Shown: piece after piece, positions 1 through 10,210 of the stretch
Position numbering within the stretch: the first letter of the stretch is position 1
Layout of the letters: every line of letters starts with the position of its first letter
NCBI GenBank assembly: GCA_013176395.1
Contig: JABMLP010000032.1
Location: 1-64,000, forward strand
Length of the DNA: 64,000 nt
Direction of reading: 5' to 3'
From: Venturia oleaginea
Lineage: Eukaryota > Ascomycota > Dothideomycetes > Venturiales > Venturiaceae
Notes under the pieces: generated by a model
Told to the model about the DNA's origin: nothing
The model's input: the letters and a program-made list of their open reading frames with translations, nothing else
The model's database searches: none
Translations under genes and position numbers: made by a program

Positions 1-134
1 TAACCCTAACCCTAACCCTAACCCTAACCCTAACCCTAACCCTAACCCTAACCCTAACCCTAACCCTAACCCTAACCCTAACCCTAACCCTAACCCTAAC
101 CCTAACCCTAACCCTAACCCTAACCCTAACCCTA
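1..134. repeat. Telomere repeat array (TAACCC)n
   Basis: There are 22 perfect TAACCC units followed by TA. The C-rich strand reads 5' to 3' into the window, which is the orientation of a left chromosome end, so this is a true terminus and not an interstitial tract. No degenerate telomere repeats follow. Bases 135-352 are unique sequence with no gene. Confidence 0.99.
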
Positions 135-352
135 TGCATCTGACCTGAACGCGCAAGACTTCGTCTGCAGGAGGAAAGCAAGGTTTTACCGGGTCGTCCC
201 GGGATGTTGCTCTCCGTTGCGTAGAAGCTTCTAGAATGCTACTGGTTGCTTTCGCCCAGTGTTGTTGCCCCTCAATCAGGAAGGAAAAAAAACAGAAACA
301 TCACGTGTAACAAATTCTCTCCTACAGTGTATAATAGAATGCTTGGAATTCT

Positions 353-2854
353 TTAAATCTGAACCTTCTGTCTTGCAATCGCTCGATCAAACGCGTCAAT
401 CATGGGCTGGTACAGCTTGTCCGGATCGCTATATGTTCCTGTGAAGAGTGACTCCTCCCTGATGGGAAACAGAATATTCCGTAGCTCTTCAGCCAACAAT
501 ATGAGGCCTTTATATACTGGAGGAAACTCCGCCGTGATGCCTTTAAATCTCTTCTTGTCCATATGTCGACTCTTCATGTCAGCAATCTGATTATAGCTTC
601 CCCGGTACCAGTCTCGAAGCTGGCTTGCCTTTGGCAATCCTTGACCAGTCCCTTGGAGATGGCTAATGACCACCCAGAGAAAGACGTAGAAGAGCGACTC
701 CAGATCATGTCGGTATGTGTGCGGCTTACCTTCGAGAACCTCAATCGCCATAAATTCCATAGTTCCAGTACGATGCCTTGCTCCACTAGGCCCGCCATCA
801 AGCTCTTTCGCCAGATCCAAGTCGATCAGCTTGCCTCTTGAGTCTCCTTCCTGTTCTATTTCGGTAATGATGAGGTTGTTTTCTGAAATGTCGCGGTGGA
901 GTATCTTTCCGTCGAAGTACAGAGATCTGTGGCCTTTGATAACATCGCGACATGCCTCAAGCAGTTCATCGACAGAAGCGAACTCGTGAATCGCTCGTCC
1001 AGGAGGGGAAATGACTAGACAGGAGAATATCCGATTCTCGAACGGCCCGTCGTCCTCATCAAGAGCCGTGAGACTGTTCGTGTTTGGCTCTGCTGGGCCA
1101 TGCTCGTTGATGTCTCCAGCTGCATGGTCAACCTGCTTTTTAACCAGGCTTCCAATATCTGATCGTTTGCGGCTGCCCGATTTTGATCGCTTGCGGCTTT
1201 TTGGAGGTCCTTCCCTCCGTTTCCGTTTCTGTCCAGAAGATGAAGCACTGGTCAGGCTTATCTCTAGCCCTTTCGCCAGCAAGCTGCCTTGCGCTGTCGA
1301 ATGGCTCAGGTTGATCGAGTCTTTCCTGGCCGATCTAAATGTTTTCGGTTTCCCAAATTGGAGTCCTTGTCGGAAGCTATGTATTGTCTCCAGATCTTGA
1401 TGACCAAACAGCTCTGCCACGCCCCAAACCTTTCTTTCCTTGGCCAGCTTCAAAAGTTGTCCCTCCGAATGCCTCTTGTCCGATCTCCATGCGAACTTGA
1501 CCACGTATTTCCACTCTTCTGAGTCAGGCTTCTTGGCTCGGTAACAGGTAGTTCCTCTGCAGATTATCGCCTTTTGAGATGCGATAGGTTTGTCTTCCAA
1601 GTAGAGGCGTCCTTCCCTCTCCTTCCCGTCTCCTTTGAACAAAATGTATTTGCCTATCTCGTCCTCTTTGATATGGGTGTTCACGCCCAGCTCTTGATCG
1701 CTCATCAGAGAATACCCGGCCACAATCTTGATAAAACGATGTGGATACTGGTGGATGCTGAATTTCTCGCAGCTGTATAGCCCAGATCGGTCGAACATCC
1801 ACAACTCCATGCTGGACCCTCGAACAAAGAAGCCGTGTAGGAACAGACGCGTGGGTTGGCTCGCAAATACCTCTCGTGCGTGACCGCAGAAGCTGAGCAA
1901 TTCCTCTGTGTATTTTCCCCGAATTTCGCTTTGCTTTAGTTCTCCGAGGACCCGTACATCCTTCCAGTGATATGTCTTTCCGTGCTTGGAAGTGTGGGAG
2001 GGGGCGAGAAAGAGGTCTGGCTTGCGCTTGCAGTCGGAGCCGATTAGCGGTAGGTCTGGAGACGCGTAATACGTGCTGCGGCCTCCTTTTAAGAATCTCT
2101 GCTGAAAGCTCCAGAACCAATTAAGAAAAGCATTCTGGGACGGAACTTGTGGATATTCTGTCCAGCGGCCATCCACAATTCGCGGGTTCGCTTCCTGAGC
2201 GATCCGCTCCGCCTCAACTGACCACTCCTTGTCCTCGAGGTACTTGTTGTAGAAGCCTTCAGTATCCGTGTAGACGCAGCCATTTATCTCTTGGAGTATG
2301 CGCTCATCGATGTCGTCGTGTGTCTGGTCGTTGCTGGCTCGCTGGGAGGAGGAAGTGGATTTGATAGGTGTGTCGAGGACAAGTTTGTTAAATATCGTTG
2401 GTGGTGTTGATGCCTGTCTTGCAAGAACGGCAAAGAGCGCAGCGCAAATATCTTGGTCGGATGCATGACTGTCGATGTGATCGTAGAGAGGAATAAACAA
2501 TCTGCCGTCAAAGTCGCTGGATTCTATGTAGGATCCGAGGCCGAAGAGATCTCGTAATAGACTTCCAGGGCCGTTGTGGGAGGGAAGGGCACGAGCAAGC
2601 GGAGCCGTCTGCAAGGCGAGGACCAGTTCGAGTGCCAGATCCTTGGTGTCTAGTTCAGTTAGTAGCTATCCTCCTGATGTATGCTCTCAGTATGTCCTAC
2701 TAGACGCCCCCACCAGCTGTGCAATACGTGATATTTGGTCGTCGATACCAGAAATGCCCAACTCATCGCATCTTGACCCGAGGAGAAGGCGAAACTCGTC
2801 AAGTCGCACGCCAATAGGGTACTTTGCGATAATTTCCGCGTTGAGCGCAGCCAT
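353..2854 (-). CDS. FunK1-type protein kinase, two exons
   Basis: This is a predicted 816-residue kinase-like protein of the fungal FunK1 family (Pkinase_fungal). Exon 1 is 2701-2854 and exon 2 is 353-2649. The 51-bp intron 2650-2700 has a GTAGGA donor, a CTAAC branch site and a CTAG acceptor, and it restores a start that reads MAALNAEIIAKYPIG. A beta-3-like lysine lies in VVKFAW, the catalytic loop HRDISENN is near residue 636, the metal-binding motif is DLD in LIDLDLAKE in place of DFG, and GTMEFMAIEVL follows as the activation segment. A Ser/Lys/Arg-rich insert sits between the N and C lobes. The reading frame has no break. The substrate is unknown. FunK1 genes are often numerous and subtelomeric in fungi. 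The first exon is inferred; the kinase call is firm. Confidence 0.9.
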
Positions 2855-3145
2855 TGCCAACTATACGAGAAAGTAGTAGAGAGTATATCAAAGAGTCGTA
2901 ATGGTGGCAAGTCCGAGGGACGCTGGGGGATTTAAGGACGCGTCGGAGACGCGCAAAGCCGAAGATGTGCCGAATGCTGCTGCGCCTCCAACAATACGAT
3001 ATGATCCTAGTCATTCTTACATCCCACTCGGACGTCTCACATAATCATTACATTATAACGTAATCGATGGGTTAGTGCACGGGTTGGCCAGAATTGACGG
3101 CGCACAGACCGCCTCAATATTTGATTTTAGAGTAATGTACAGATA

Positions 3146-4389
3146 TCACCACAAAGCGCTTTGAATTCGCACTTGAGGCTGCTCAATAATTGATCTACAG
3201 CGTTGGGGCATCTCCCTCATGCGGTCACGAATTTGTTTAAGTGTAATACGGTCCCATTCTGCCTGAATATCTGCCTTGAATTGGGCCACCGTTGTCCACT
3301 TTCTACCAACCAATCTACCCTTCATGATGTTCCAACAAGCTTCTATAGAGTTCAAATCTGGTGAATCTGGAGGGTGGGTGAGTAATAAGAGATCTGCTTC
3401 GCGTTTAAGGAGGGCTGGAGGTGAGTTTAGTGAGTTGATTCCGTGCGATGGATCGCCATCCTCCTGTAGCCAGTATCTGCACTTGTGCTTTGCCTCCAAG
3501 TCCTGTATAGCCTTAATATGTTGTGGCAGTAACTTTTCAGCGTAAAAGACATGCGACATGCAGTTTCCTTTTGGTGTAGCATCCTGTTTTGCCTTCCAGT
3601 CATCGTAGACCTTGCAGCGCTCTGCAAAGGCAGTATCCAGCTCGTACTTGAGTTGCTTAGGCTTGGTAGGAGCCCGCTGCTTCTCTGAGGGCTCAACAGG
3701 ATCTTTGTAGAATATGAGGCTACCTTTGTGGTTGTAGTTGACTCCGCCGGCGACGTGGATTGTGATGTCTAAACCTGTGCCTTTGACTCATTTATAGACC
3801 TTTCTTGCCCGGGTTTACGTAGCTCGTACTCGGGCTCTTCCATCAGCTGCTTTGCCTGGAAGTGAGCCTCGTCTGTGAACTAAATGCGAGACCAAAAGCC
3901 TGAAATCGTGGCGGTGAGGTGTTCTTGGCCGTACTGACGGCGGAGGGCTTGATTCTTTTTGCTAATTCTCTTTTGAAACTTCTTTTTGAATCGTTTGGCT
4001 CCTATCTGATTGGCGTGGCGACGTAAAGTTCGTGGTGCGGCTTCCAAATTGAGTTCTTCGACTTGATCTCGGTAGCCCATCTCGTGTGTTGGGTCATCTT
4101 GGTCAATTATCTTCTCTAAATCAGAGGCAGATACCAAGCTTTTTCTTCCTAAGATAGAACTCCTCTTTCTTATTGTTCTAAGCGCTTTATTGCCCCAATC
4201 TTCTCGGTTTTTCCGCCATCTACGGCCGGTGGGAGTTGGGATGTTGATTCCAGGAAGGTGGCAAATAGATCTAAAGCTAGAGGAGGGACTAGCGGAGTCA
4301 AGGGCTTGAAAAAATCGATTTCGCTTCACGGTATCATATTCTCGACGATCAGTCTTTGGTAGCTTCTTTTTCGGCGTTGTGGGAGCCAT
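3146..4389 (-). pseudogene. Tc1/mariner transposase, broken
   Basis: The N-terminal frame starts at 4389 (MAPTTPKKKLPKTD) and carries a basic helix-turn-helix-like region. It stops at TAG 3880-3882, immediately before FTDEAHFQ, the block holding the first catalytic Asp; a CAG-to-TAG change would explain it. A frame change follows near 3800, then a TGA where YKWVKG would be expected. The last frame (3146-3559) carries the second catalytic Asp in LQEDGDPSHG and the HPPDSPDLNSIEACWN block of the DDE_3 domain with the last acidic residue. So the order of domains is complete, but at least two stops and one frameshift inactivate the gene. A CAG-to-TAG change fits RIP. Confidence 0.85.
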
Positions 4390-4497
4390 AATGTGGTGGT
4401 TTATATGGAATCTACGTGTTGTTTTAGAGATCGGATGAAGGTCAGGGGTCTGTGCGCCGTCAATTCCGGCCAACCCGTGGTGGCCACTGTGGGTTTA

Positions 4498-6267
4498 GTG
4501 ACCACCCCATCAAGGTATCTCAGCGAAAAAATGTATGCATTTCAACAACCACCTAATCTATTACAATAATATATATATATATCAATTGATGCGCTGATAC
4601 CCAGGGAATACAGGGGCTTTATGTTCAAGCGACCCACATAAGCTACGCCTTGGTGGTGCCCGTTGCCGTCTCACATCTAGCCCGTCTTGTACAGCCTCTG
4701 TACGGCTACTTTCCCCATTATTTACCAACACCTGAGCCTGAACCCCAGATAAAACACCGCCTCTCGCTATATACGTAGGCCTCTTTGCCTTCTTCTTCTT
4801 TTGGCGCTGGTTCTCAGTACGTAGCTTCTCATTTTCGCTTGCAAGAAGGACAGCGCTATGCATAGCTATCTGACAACCTTTTACAAGCTGGTTTAAGACC
4901 TGGTCTGTCGGAGACGGTGGGCTTTGCGTACGACGCTTGAGGTATTGCTTCAGGAGGTCTGTTTGGTGCTGTAGCTCAGTAATATTATGAGGTGTTTCGG
5001 CTACCCATACTGCCTCAGGTTGTGGATGTAGCTGGGGGGATAGCGTATGGACCTGAGCGTGTAGGAGCGAGAGCACACGATCTGGCTCGTACGGAACGAG
5101 GCCTGTAGCTGTAAAACCGCTTCGTAAGTTCCTTTCGTGTAGTGCTTCGGCGCGTGCTTGCTGGTAGAGAGGTAGGAACTCTTGCTTGTCGATATGGTTA
5201 ACGCCAAGGCCCATTTGCTGCTCAACAAGCCGTCCGTACGATCGCTTGAGTACGGCAAAGCAGCCGACATCAAGTGGCTGGAGGAGATGTGATGAATGCG
5301 TTGGCATACAGAGAACAACAATCGAGCGATCTAGGCAGTACTGATCAAAATCAGGGCTAACGTGACTGCCATGGCCATCAAGGATCAATAACCTGTACCG
5401 TCCAACCGTACGGCTTATTGTATGCTTATCAAAGACGTGTTCAAGCCAATGTAAGCCAATCTCGTTGGTTGTCCAGCCATTCTCGCTCACACCAATTGAC
5501 CAGTCGTCCGGTAGTTTGTCGTACCAAACTGCCTGATGCATTACAGCCTCAAAGATTACGAGCGGCGGGATTGTATACCCTCGCGCGTTTACAGCCTTAA
5601 TTACCGTAACCCATTCACGGTTCCCTGGCTGTGTCGTCCTAGGCCTGCCAGCCCTCTCTGTCCCTGTAACAACCTTTGCTGTTGAGATGACCCCCATCTG
5701 GAGGCCAGTCTCGTCAAAGTTGTAGATGTCGTCCTCGAGAATACCGTACTCAGCGATTGTATGCCGTACACGTTGAAACCAGGATCGAATAAGCTCCGGA
5801 TCTTCGCACTTTACTCGTTGGTAGTCATACTTGCGATTGTATTTTGACTGTAGTGTATCGTGGCGCTTGATAGAGTCGCGGACCCTGACCTGACCGATAT
5901 AGCCTGGTTTCCCGTGTTGCGCGACTAAAAGGCCTGCCATTTGCCGTACAGTCGCCTGTCGAGGTGGCATACCGCGTCGATCCATTGATAGGATCCATCG
6001 TACGAGACTCTCTTCTTCGGTAGGTGTAAGAAGGCGTTTTTTGTGATAGAGCCGAACTGTGGTTGGATTCCGGCGATACGGCGTCGAAGGGTAGTTCGGG
6101 GATATCAAAGGCATTTGCAGCGGCAGTAGGGGTTTGAAACTGGCCTTGCTGGTAGGCTTGAAGCGCTAGAGTAATTCTACCTTCTTTGTATAAGGCTTCT
6201 TCTTGTTGTGGTGGTGGCATTGAGGATAGTAGTAGAATGACGCGACGCGATTTGATGAGGTGGCCAC
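4498..6267 (-). mobile_element. Fot1/pogo-like DNA transposon inserted in the Tc1 end
   Basis: The ends are 16-bp inverted repeats, GTGACCACCCCATCAA at 4498-4513 and TTGATGAGGTGGCCAC at 6252-6267, with two mismatches. TA target duplications lie at 4496-4497 and 6268-6269. The 1770-bp length fits this class. Removing it together with one TA rejoins the right terminus of the surrounding Tc1-like element, so it is the younger of the two insertions. Confidence 0.9.
4582..6220 (-). pseudogene. Fot1/pogo transposase (DDE_1), frameshifted near the N-terminus
   Basis: The N-terminal frame (from 6220) has the psq-type helix-turn-helix signature, ALQAYQQGQFQTPTAAANAF. Two one-base frame changes follow, one near 6090 before the expected YPRTTLRRRIAG segment and one in a run of A at about 6040. 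The long frame 4582-6114 then carries the whole core: the CENP-B-like DNA-binding region, Asp in NFDETG, Asp in LILDGHGSH and Asp in LQPLDVGCF, followed by a basic coiled-coil tail. All three catalytic Asp residues are present. Only the N-terminal shifts, unless bypassed, prevent a full protein. Confidence 0.88.
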
Positions 6268-6405
6268 TAATAACCCATCGACTACGTTAGTTACCAACGT
6301 CCATCACGATTCTCGTAGACCGGCCTCTCGCTTGGCATAGCCACAGCGACGGAAGCCTCCAACTTGAGCTCACGTGAACTCATAAATATTTTCATCGACC
6401 ATATA

Positions 6406-8737
6406 ACGTATTCCACCACCGAGCCGGCCACTTTTCCTTGGCACAGCCCTTATCCTCTTTAACACGCAATGTCTCGACAACTCTGTCTCCTGTTCTATCA
6501 TAGCTGATCCTGGTTCGTGCCGGACTATAGCCTAGAAGTCAGGCGTCATGTCGTACACAACAACCAGATTAACAGGAGAGACGCAGTTCCATGGGCTTTT
6601 AGTATAGATTCTAATAGAGTACCGTGCCTCTTACGAAGTACGCGACAGAGAAACAGTATAGTAAATTGAAATTGAGTCATGAAATTGTATTGTAATGAAT
6701 GGAAATACATACTTCGATGATACTACCTTGCTAAACCGGTGCGACAATTGATGTGCATACAGAATGTTTGAAGATGAGATGTAGTCGGCTGGGTGACAGG
6801 GGGCAGACCGAGGGTCGGTTCAGAATCCAACGTTAACTCCACCTTTCACCCTCTATATACTGCCCAACACATAGTGCCAGCCTTCAAAAATCATAGTAAA
6901 TCACTATGTATATAGAGTAATGCATATAAAACATGCACGTCGTTGACAAGAGAAAGGTGGACGTACGTTACCCCTTTCCAGCCTTAAATATGGCTATTAC
7001 CACCTCCTATCACTACATGCACATATAGCCATCCCTAATTGCTATACGGCACCTTACCAAGGCCGTCAGGAGGCTCTTATTTTTCTATTAAAAGGGTCGC
7101 CTATTGCCGAACGCCGCCCACCCCTCTATTATCGACTTGCCTCTCGAACTGGTACACCGGATTGTCTAGGAACTATTTCTCGAAACGCGCCAACAAGCAG
7201 TCTACCACAGCTGTATTCGCTAGAGTTATTTCTTCGTGGATCACTTCACACCAACAGAATTGAGCAAGGTAAAGGACGAAATGCGTGTAGCCACGGGCTG
7301 GACACCAGACAACGACGAACTTCAACTTTGGGCAAAGACAGGCAAAAATGCATAAGGTGCGTTGTACGCGGAGGTACTTCACATGTACAAGAAAATAGAG
7401 GGAAATCCACAACATAGTACTGTGCGATGGACTCTAGCAGACAGGGAAATGGCGGTTCATATGGTTAGGATGATGGACTGGGACAGAGGGATAACTTTTA
7501 AGGAAGAACCTCGGTTATCGTACGATAATATAAACCGCGCCTGCTTCGCCTCCGACGGACAGCGACGCACAGCGACGTTTATCGACATTTATCGACATTT
7601 ATCGACATGTGATGACGTCTGCGAGTATTAGTACCTCGTACATCGCGGCTCTTCACCATATCAACTATCGCCAAGAAGCGGATACACCAGGATTTCTGTA
7701 AGGCCAACATTCAGTACAAGCAACCCGCGGTATGGTTTGTCAAGGAGGTTACAAGTATATGTTGTTGTATATACTCTGTTCCAGAAGGAGAAGCCCATAT
7801 AGATTGATGGACGTGAGCATTCTGGATAACGATTCTGCGGTGGGGTCTGATCGATATCGCTAAAAATTTACCACCAGCGATACTGCATGGGATCTCGTCG
7901 CGCTTAGGCCATCAGGAAGTTGCGCCATAGGTCACGCCGAACGCATTTTGAAAACCTCATCCCACTGCTACAAACATCGTAGCCGAAAGCCTGCCAATTC
8001 AAACCTATTACCAATACGACACATACATCAAGCACAGCTTTCACGACTTATCCTACATTAAGCGCTTCGAAAGGCTTTTGAGATGGTAGGGCTAGTCCCT
8101 ATTAACGCGGAGGTGGTATTAGATCGCCTTGAAGTACGGCTACGTACCCCACCAGCACCCCCACCGCAGGAGACGCCGTGGTAGTCCAAGACTCCAAGCA
8201 ATACTCAAGAATTTGGATCTCAATCAAAGCTTGTACGCGAATCTTTCACTCGGTCACCAGTTACTGCGCAGACTGGCTTCTCTCAGCTTGTCAAGGGCGC
8301 TGAATTGATGCTGCACCAGAACGCTCTACTTATTGCACGAAATCACGAGCTTGAAGAGCAATTGGCAGTAATGACGAAGCGAAAATCGCGCAAAGGAAGT
8401 GGATCTAGCAAGGTGGTACTATAGAGTATGGGACTGCAGCAGCGCAGGTAGCTGCTGAGGCGTCTATCGCGCCTTAGGGATCAAAGAAGGCTCGTGGTAG
8501 TGGTGATCAAGAAAAAGCCCGACCAACTGTAAGGCGCTGTGGGAACTGTGGCGGGACTGGGCATAACGCGCGAACGTGCAAAAAAGATACTGAGATATCT
8601 TCTGAATTAGATGCGAGCACAATATATGTAGGCTCCTTATTTGATAGTGATGAAATTGAGGATGCGTAATATGAGTTCGTTGTGCCCAGCCTTTTTGACC
8701 AGCTCGGTGGGTTGACCAGCTCGCTGGTGGAACACGT
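6406..8737 (+). mobile_element. Decayed Fot-type element (copy A of a three-member family)
   Basis: The left end 6406-6429 reads ACGTATTCCACCACCGAGCC and matches the end of copy B at 24581. The right end, closing with GGTGGAACACGT at 8726-8737, is the inverted counterpart, and TA flanks both sides (6404-6405, 8738-8739). Only the last part of the transposase (8062-8669) is recognisable. Between 6460 and 8040 I see no reading frame that I can place; there is a short tandem tract of CGACATTTAT units near 7577-7605. Copies B and C run on the other strand. Confidence 0.65.
8062..8669 (+). pseudogene. C-terminal fragment of Fot-type transposase with zinc knuckle
   Basis: This stretch reads with interruptions as the same protein end as copies B and C: a GLVPINAEVVLD-like block, a coiled coil around ELEEQLAVMTKRK, then a CCHC zinc knuckle of form C-x2-C-x4-H-x4-C (CGNCGGTGHNARTC), ending at TAA 8667-8669. 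A TAG at 8182-8184 stands where copies B and C have CAG. Further stops and frame changes follow. It is a dead copy. Confidence 0.8.
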
Positions 8738-8889
8738 TACTGCTTTTACTTCCTTGGTCACAATAGCTCCTGCTAGAGCATATACACCAGATGTAAACAT
8801 CAGCTCTGCAGCTGAACATAGAACAATACAATACACAATCATTGACATGGTACATGTTCACATGATCTTGCAACTCTCATTGTAGTAAT

Positions 8890-9408
8890 ATTCGCCGCTC
8901 TCCACGCCGTCGCTTTCCTGCAGATCTTACGGACGGCCTCCTTCAACACTCCTCATTCCCTACAAATCAACCTCAATCTCCTCCTACACGTACAATCCTT
9001 CGTGAGCATATTGATAATGTGGATATACCCGAGCATGGGCAGTATCTACAACTAGGTAAGAGAGGGTGTCGTAAGGCATGTCAAGATTGTAGATTGTCAA
9101 ATGAATTGGTCTGTGCACGAGACACATTGTGTATATATACGAGGCCCTCAGCCTCTCAATTCAAAAATCAGTCTGCTTCATCTACCTTTTGTCAAAGATG
9201 TAGGTCAACAAGCTTCTCAGAAGAGAAAGAAGCTTGTATTTACCGAATTCAGTAACCAATCTGTTTGCAATACACCTGGAACTAATTTAAAGGAGAGAAG
9301 ACTGCGCTCTCCACGGAGTACATATGGTTGCGACGCACGTAAAATGCATCTCTGTAAGAAAGATAGCTGTTGGACTGCCTACCTTGAGGCTATCAACGTA
9401 ATTAATTA
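8890..9408 (+). pseudogene. Possible piggyBac-like transposase remnant (C-terminal Cys-rich end)
   Basis: Frames here carry a Cys-rich segment (KRGCRKACQDCRLSN) and, further on, SPRSTYGCDARKMHLCKKDSCW. The latter pattern, RSxYGCDxCxVxLCKxxxCW, is what I know from the C-terminal zinc-ribbon of piggyBac-type (DDE_Tnp_1_7) transposases in fungi. No catalytic core is visible and the frame changes. The assignment is by motif only. Confidence 0.35.
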
Positions 9409-9639
9409 ATTAGAGCATTCTTATACCTCCCTTAACAAGTCTACAGAGTTATCGCATTATTCGAGCTCAACTGATGGCGGCGTTGTGGTGTGAAGTGCTA
9501 ACTTTTGAAGGTGCCATGGCCACGGGGCGAAAGGGATACCACCCAAAGTCTACGGCCCTCAGTGGGCTGTATACTTTATAAAGCGCTCACCACAGTCAAC
9601 ATAGGTCAAAGAGATATTTAAGAGTTAGATGGACAAGCT

Positions 9640-9954
9640 GCAGACGACCCAGCCGCCCTGGCGGCGTGGTTTGAGGAGTTGGTGCAAGTCAAGGCACAGA
9701 ATACTATTGAGGATGGAGATACCTACAATTACGACGAATCTCGAGTCCACCTAGGCGTAGGCGAAGCGCAATACATTATTATAACGTCAAACGATGTGAA
9801 GAAGCATTCAGCTGGCACAATTATCTCGAGAGAGTCCTGCACAATATGCGAGACTCTGGAAAACCGTTCGTCATTTCTGTTCCTTGGGATTATCGGCGCG
9901 ATAGTTTGCTCGTACCTATCTCACAAATCGCGAAATAAATCAACAAGAAAATAG
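9640..9954 (+). pseudogene. Pogo/Fot-like transposase relic
   Basis: The frame reads DPAALAAWFEELV, then TYNYDESRVHLGVGEAQ, which is the degenerate form of the block that holds the first catalytic Asp (usually YNFDETGF..G) in DDE_1 transposases. Upstream and downstream the similarity fades. No inverted ends were found. It differs from the other Fot-type copies here, so it is an older, separate insertion. Confidence 0.5.
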
Positions 9955-10210
9955 CCAAGACATTTCGAAAATCAGGTAAAGACATGCTTTACTTCTCGTC
10001 GATGGCTTAAGCGATAATTTAGGTCATTCGTGATTGACACAATAGTATTACAGCAAGGTCGTGATCGTAATATTCCGGGCGTGTCTCGTTCACTCATTTA
10101 GGGATTACGTAGTGTCCGTCGTAACTCATATCCGTGTTCAACCGTATTACCCCCAAGACCCGCCATTACCAATTCATTGCCCGTGAAAGACCCGAATCCT
10201 ATTAGTCTCC

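Larger units (their letters stand above)
3058..6287 (-). mobile_element. Tc1/mariner-like transposon carrying a nested Fot1-like element
   Basis: The outer ends are inverted repeats. The left end starts ACGTAATCGATGGGTTA and the right end is its reverse complement with one mismatch (6270-6287); both are flanked by TA (3056-3057 and 6288-6289). An inner inverted repeat follows: 3080-3110 matches 4447-4477 in reverse with very few differences. The element's own sequence is 3058-4497 plus 6270-6287, and a Fot1-like element fills the gap. The right end holds about 16 bp that the left end lacks, next to CACGGG. The ACGTAATC-type terminus resembles Tc1-like elements of plant-pathogenic Dothideomycetes such as Molly, but I recall that only approximately. 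Confidence 0.75.

Noticed and set aside
7362..7631. Plus-strand frame of 89 codons between the ends of Fot-type copy A
   Set aside because: It lies inside a decayed element, has a short tandem tract at its end and no motif I know.
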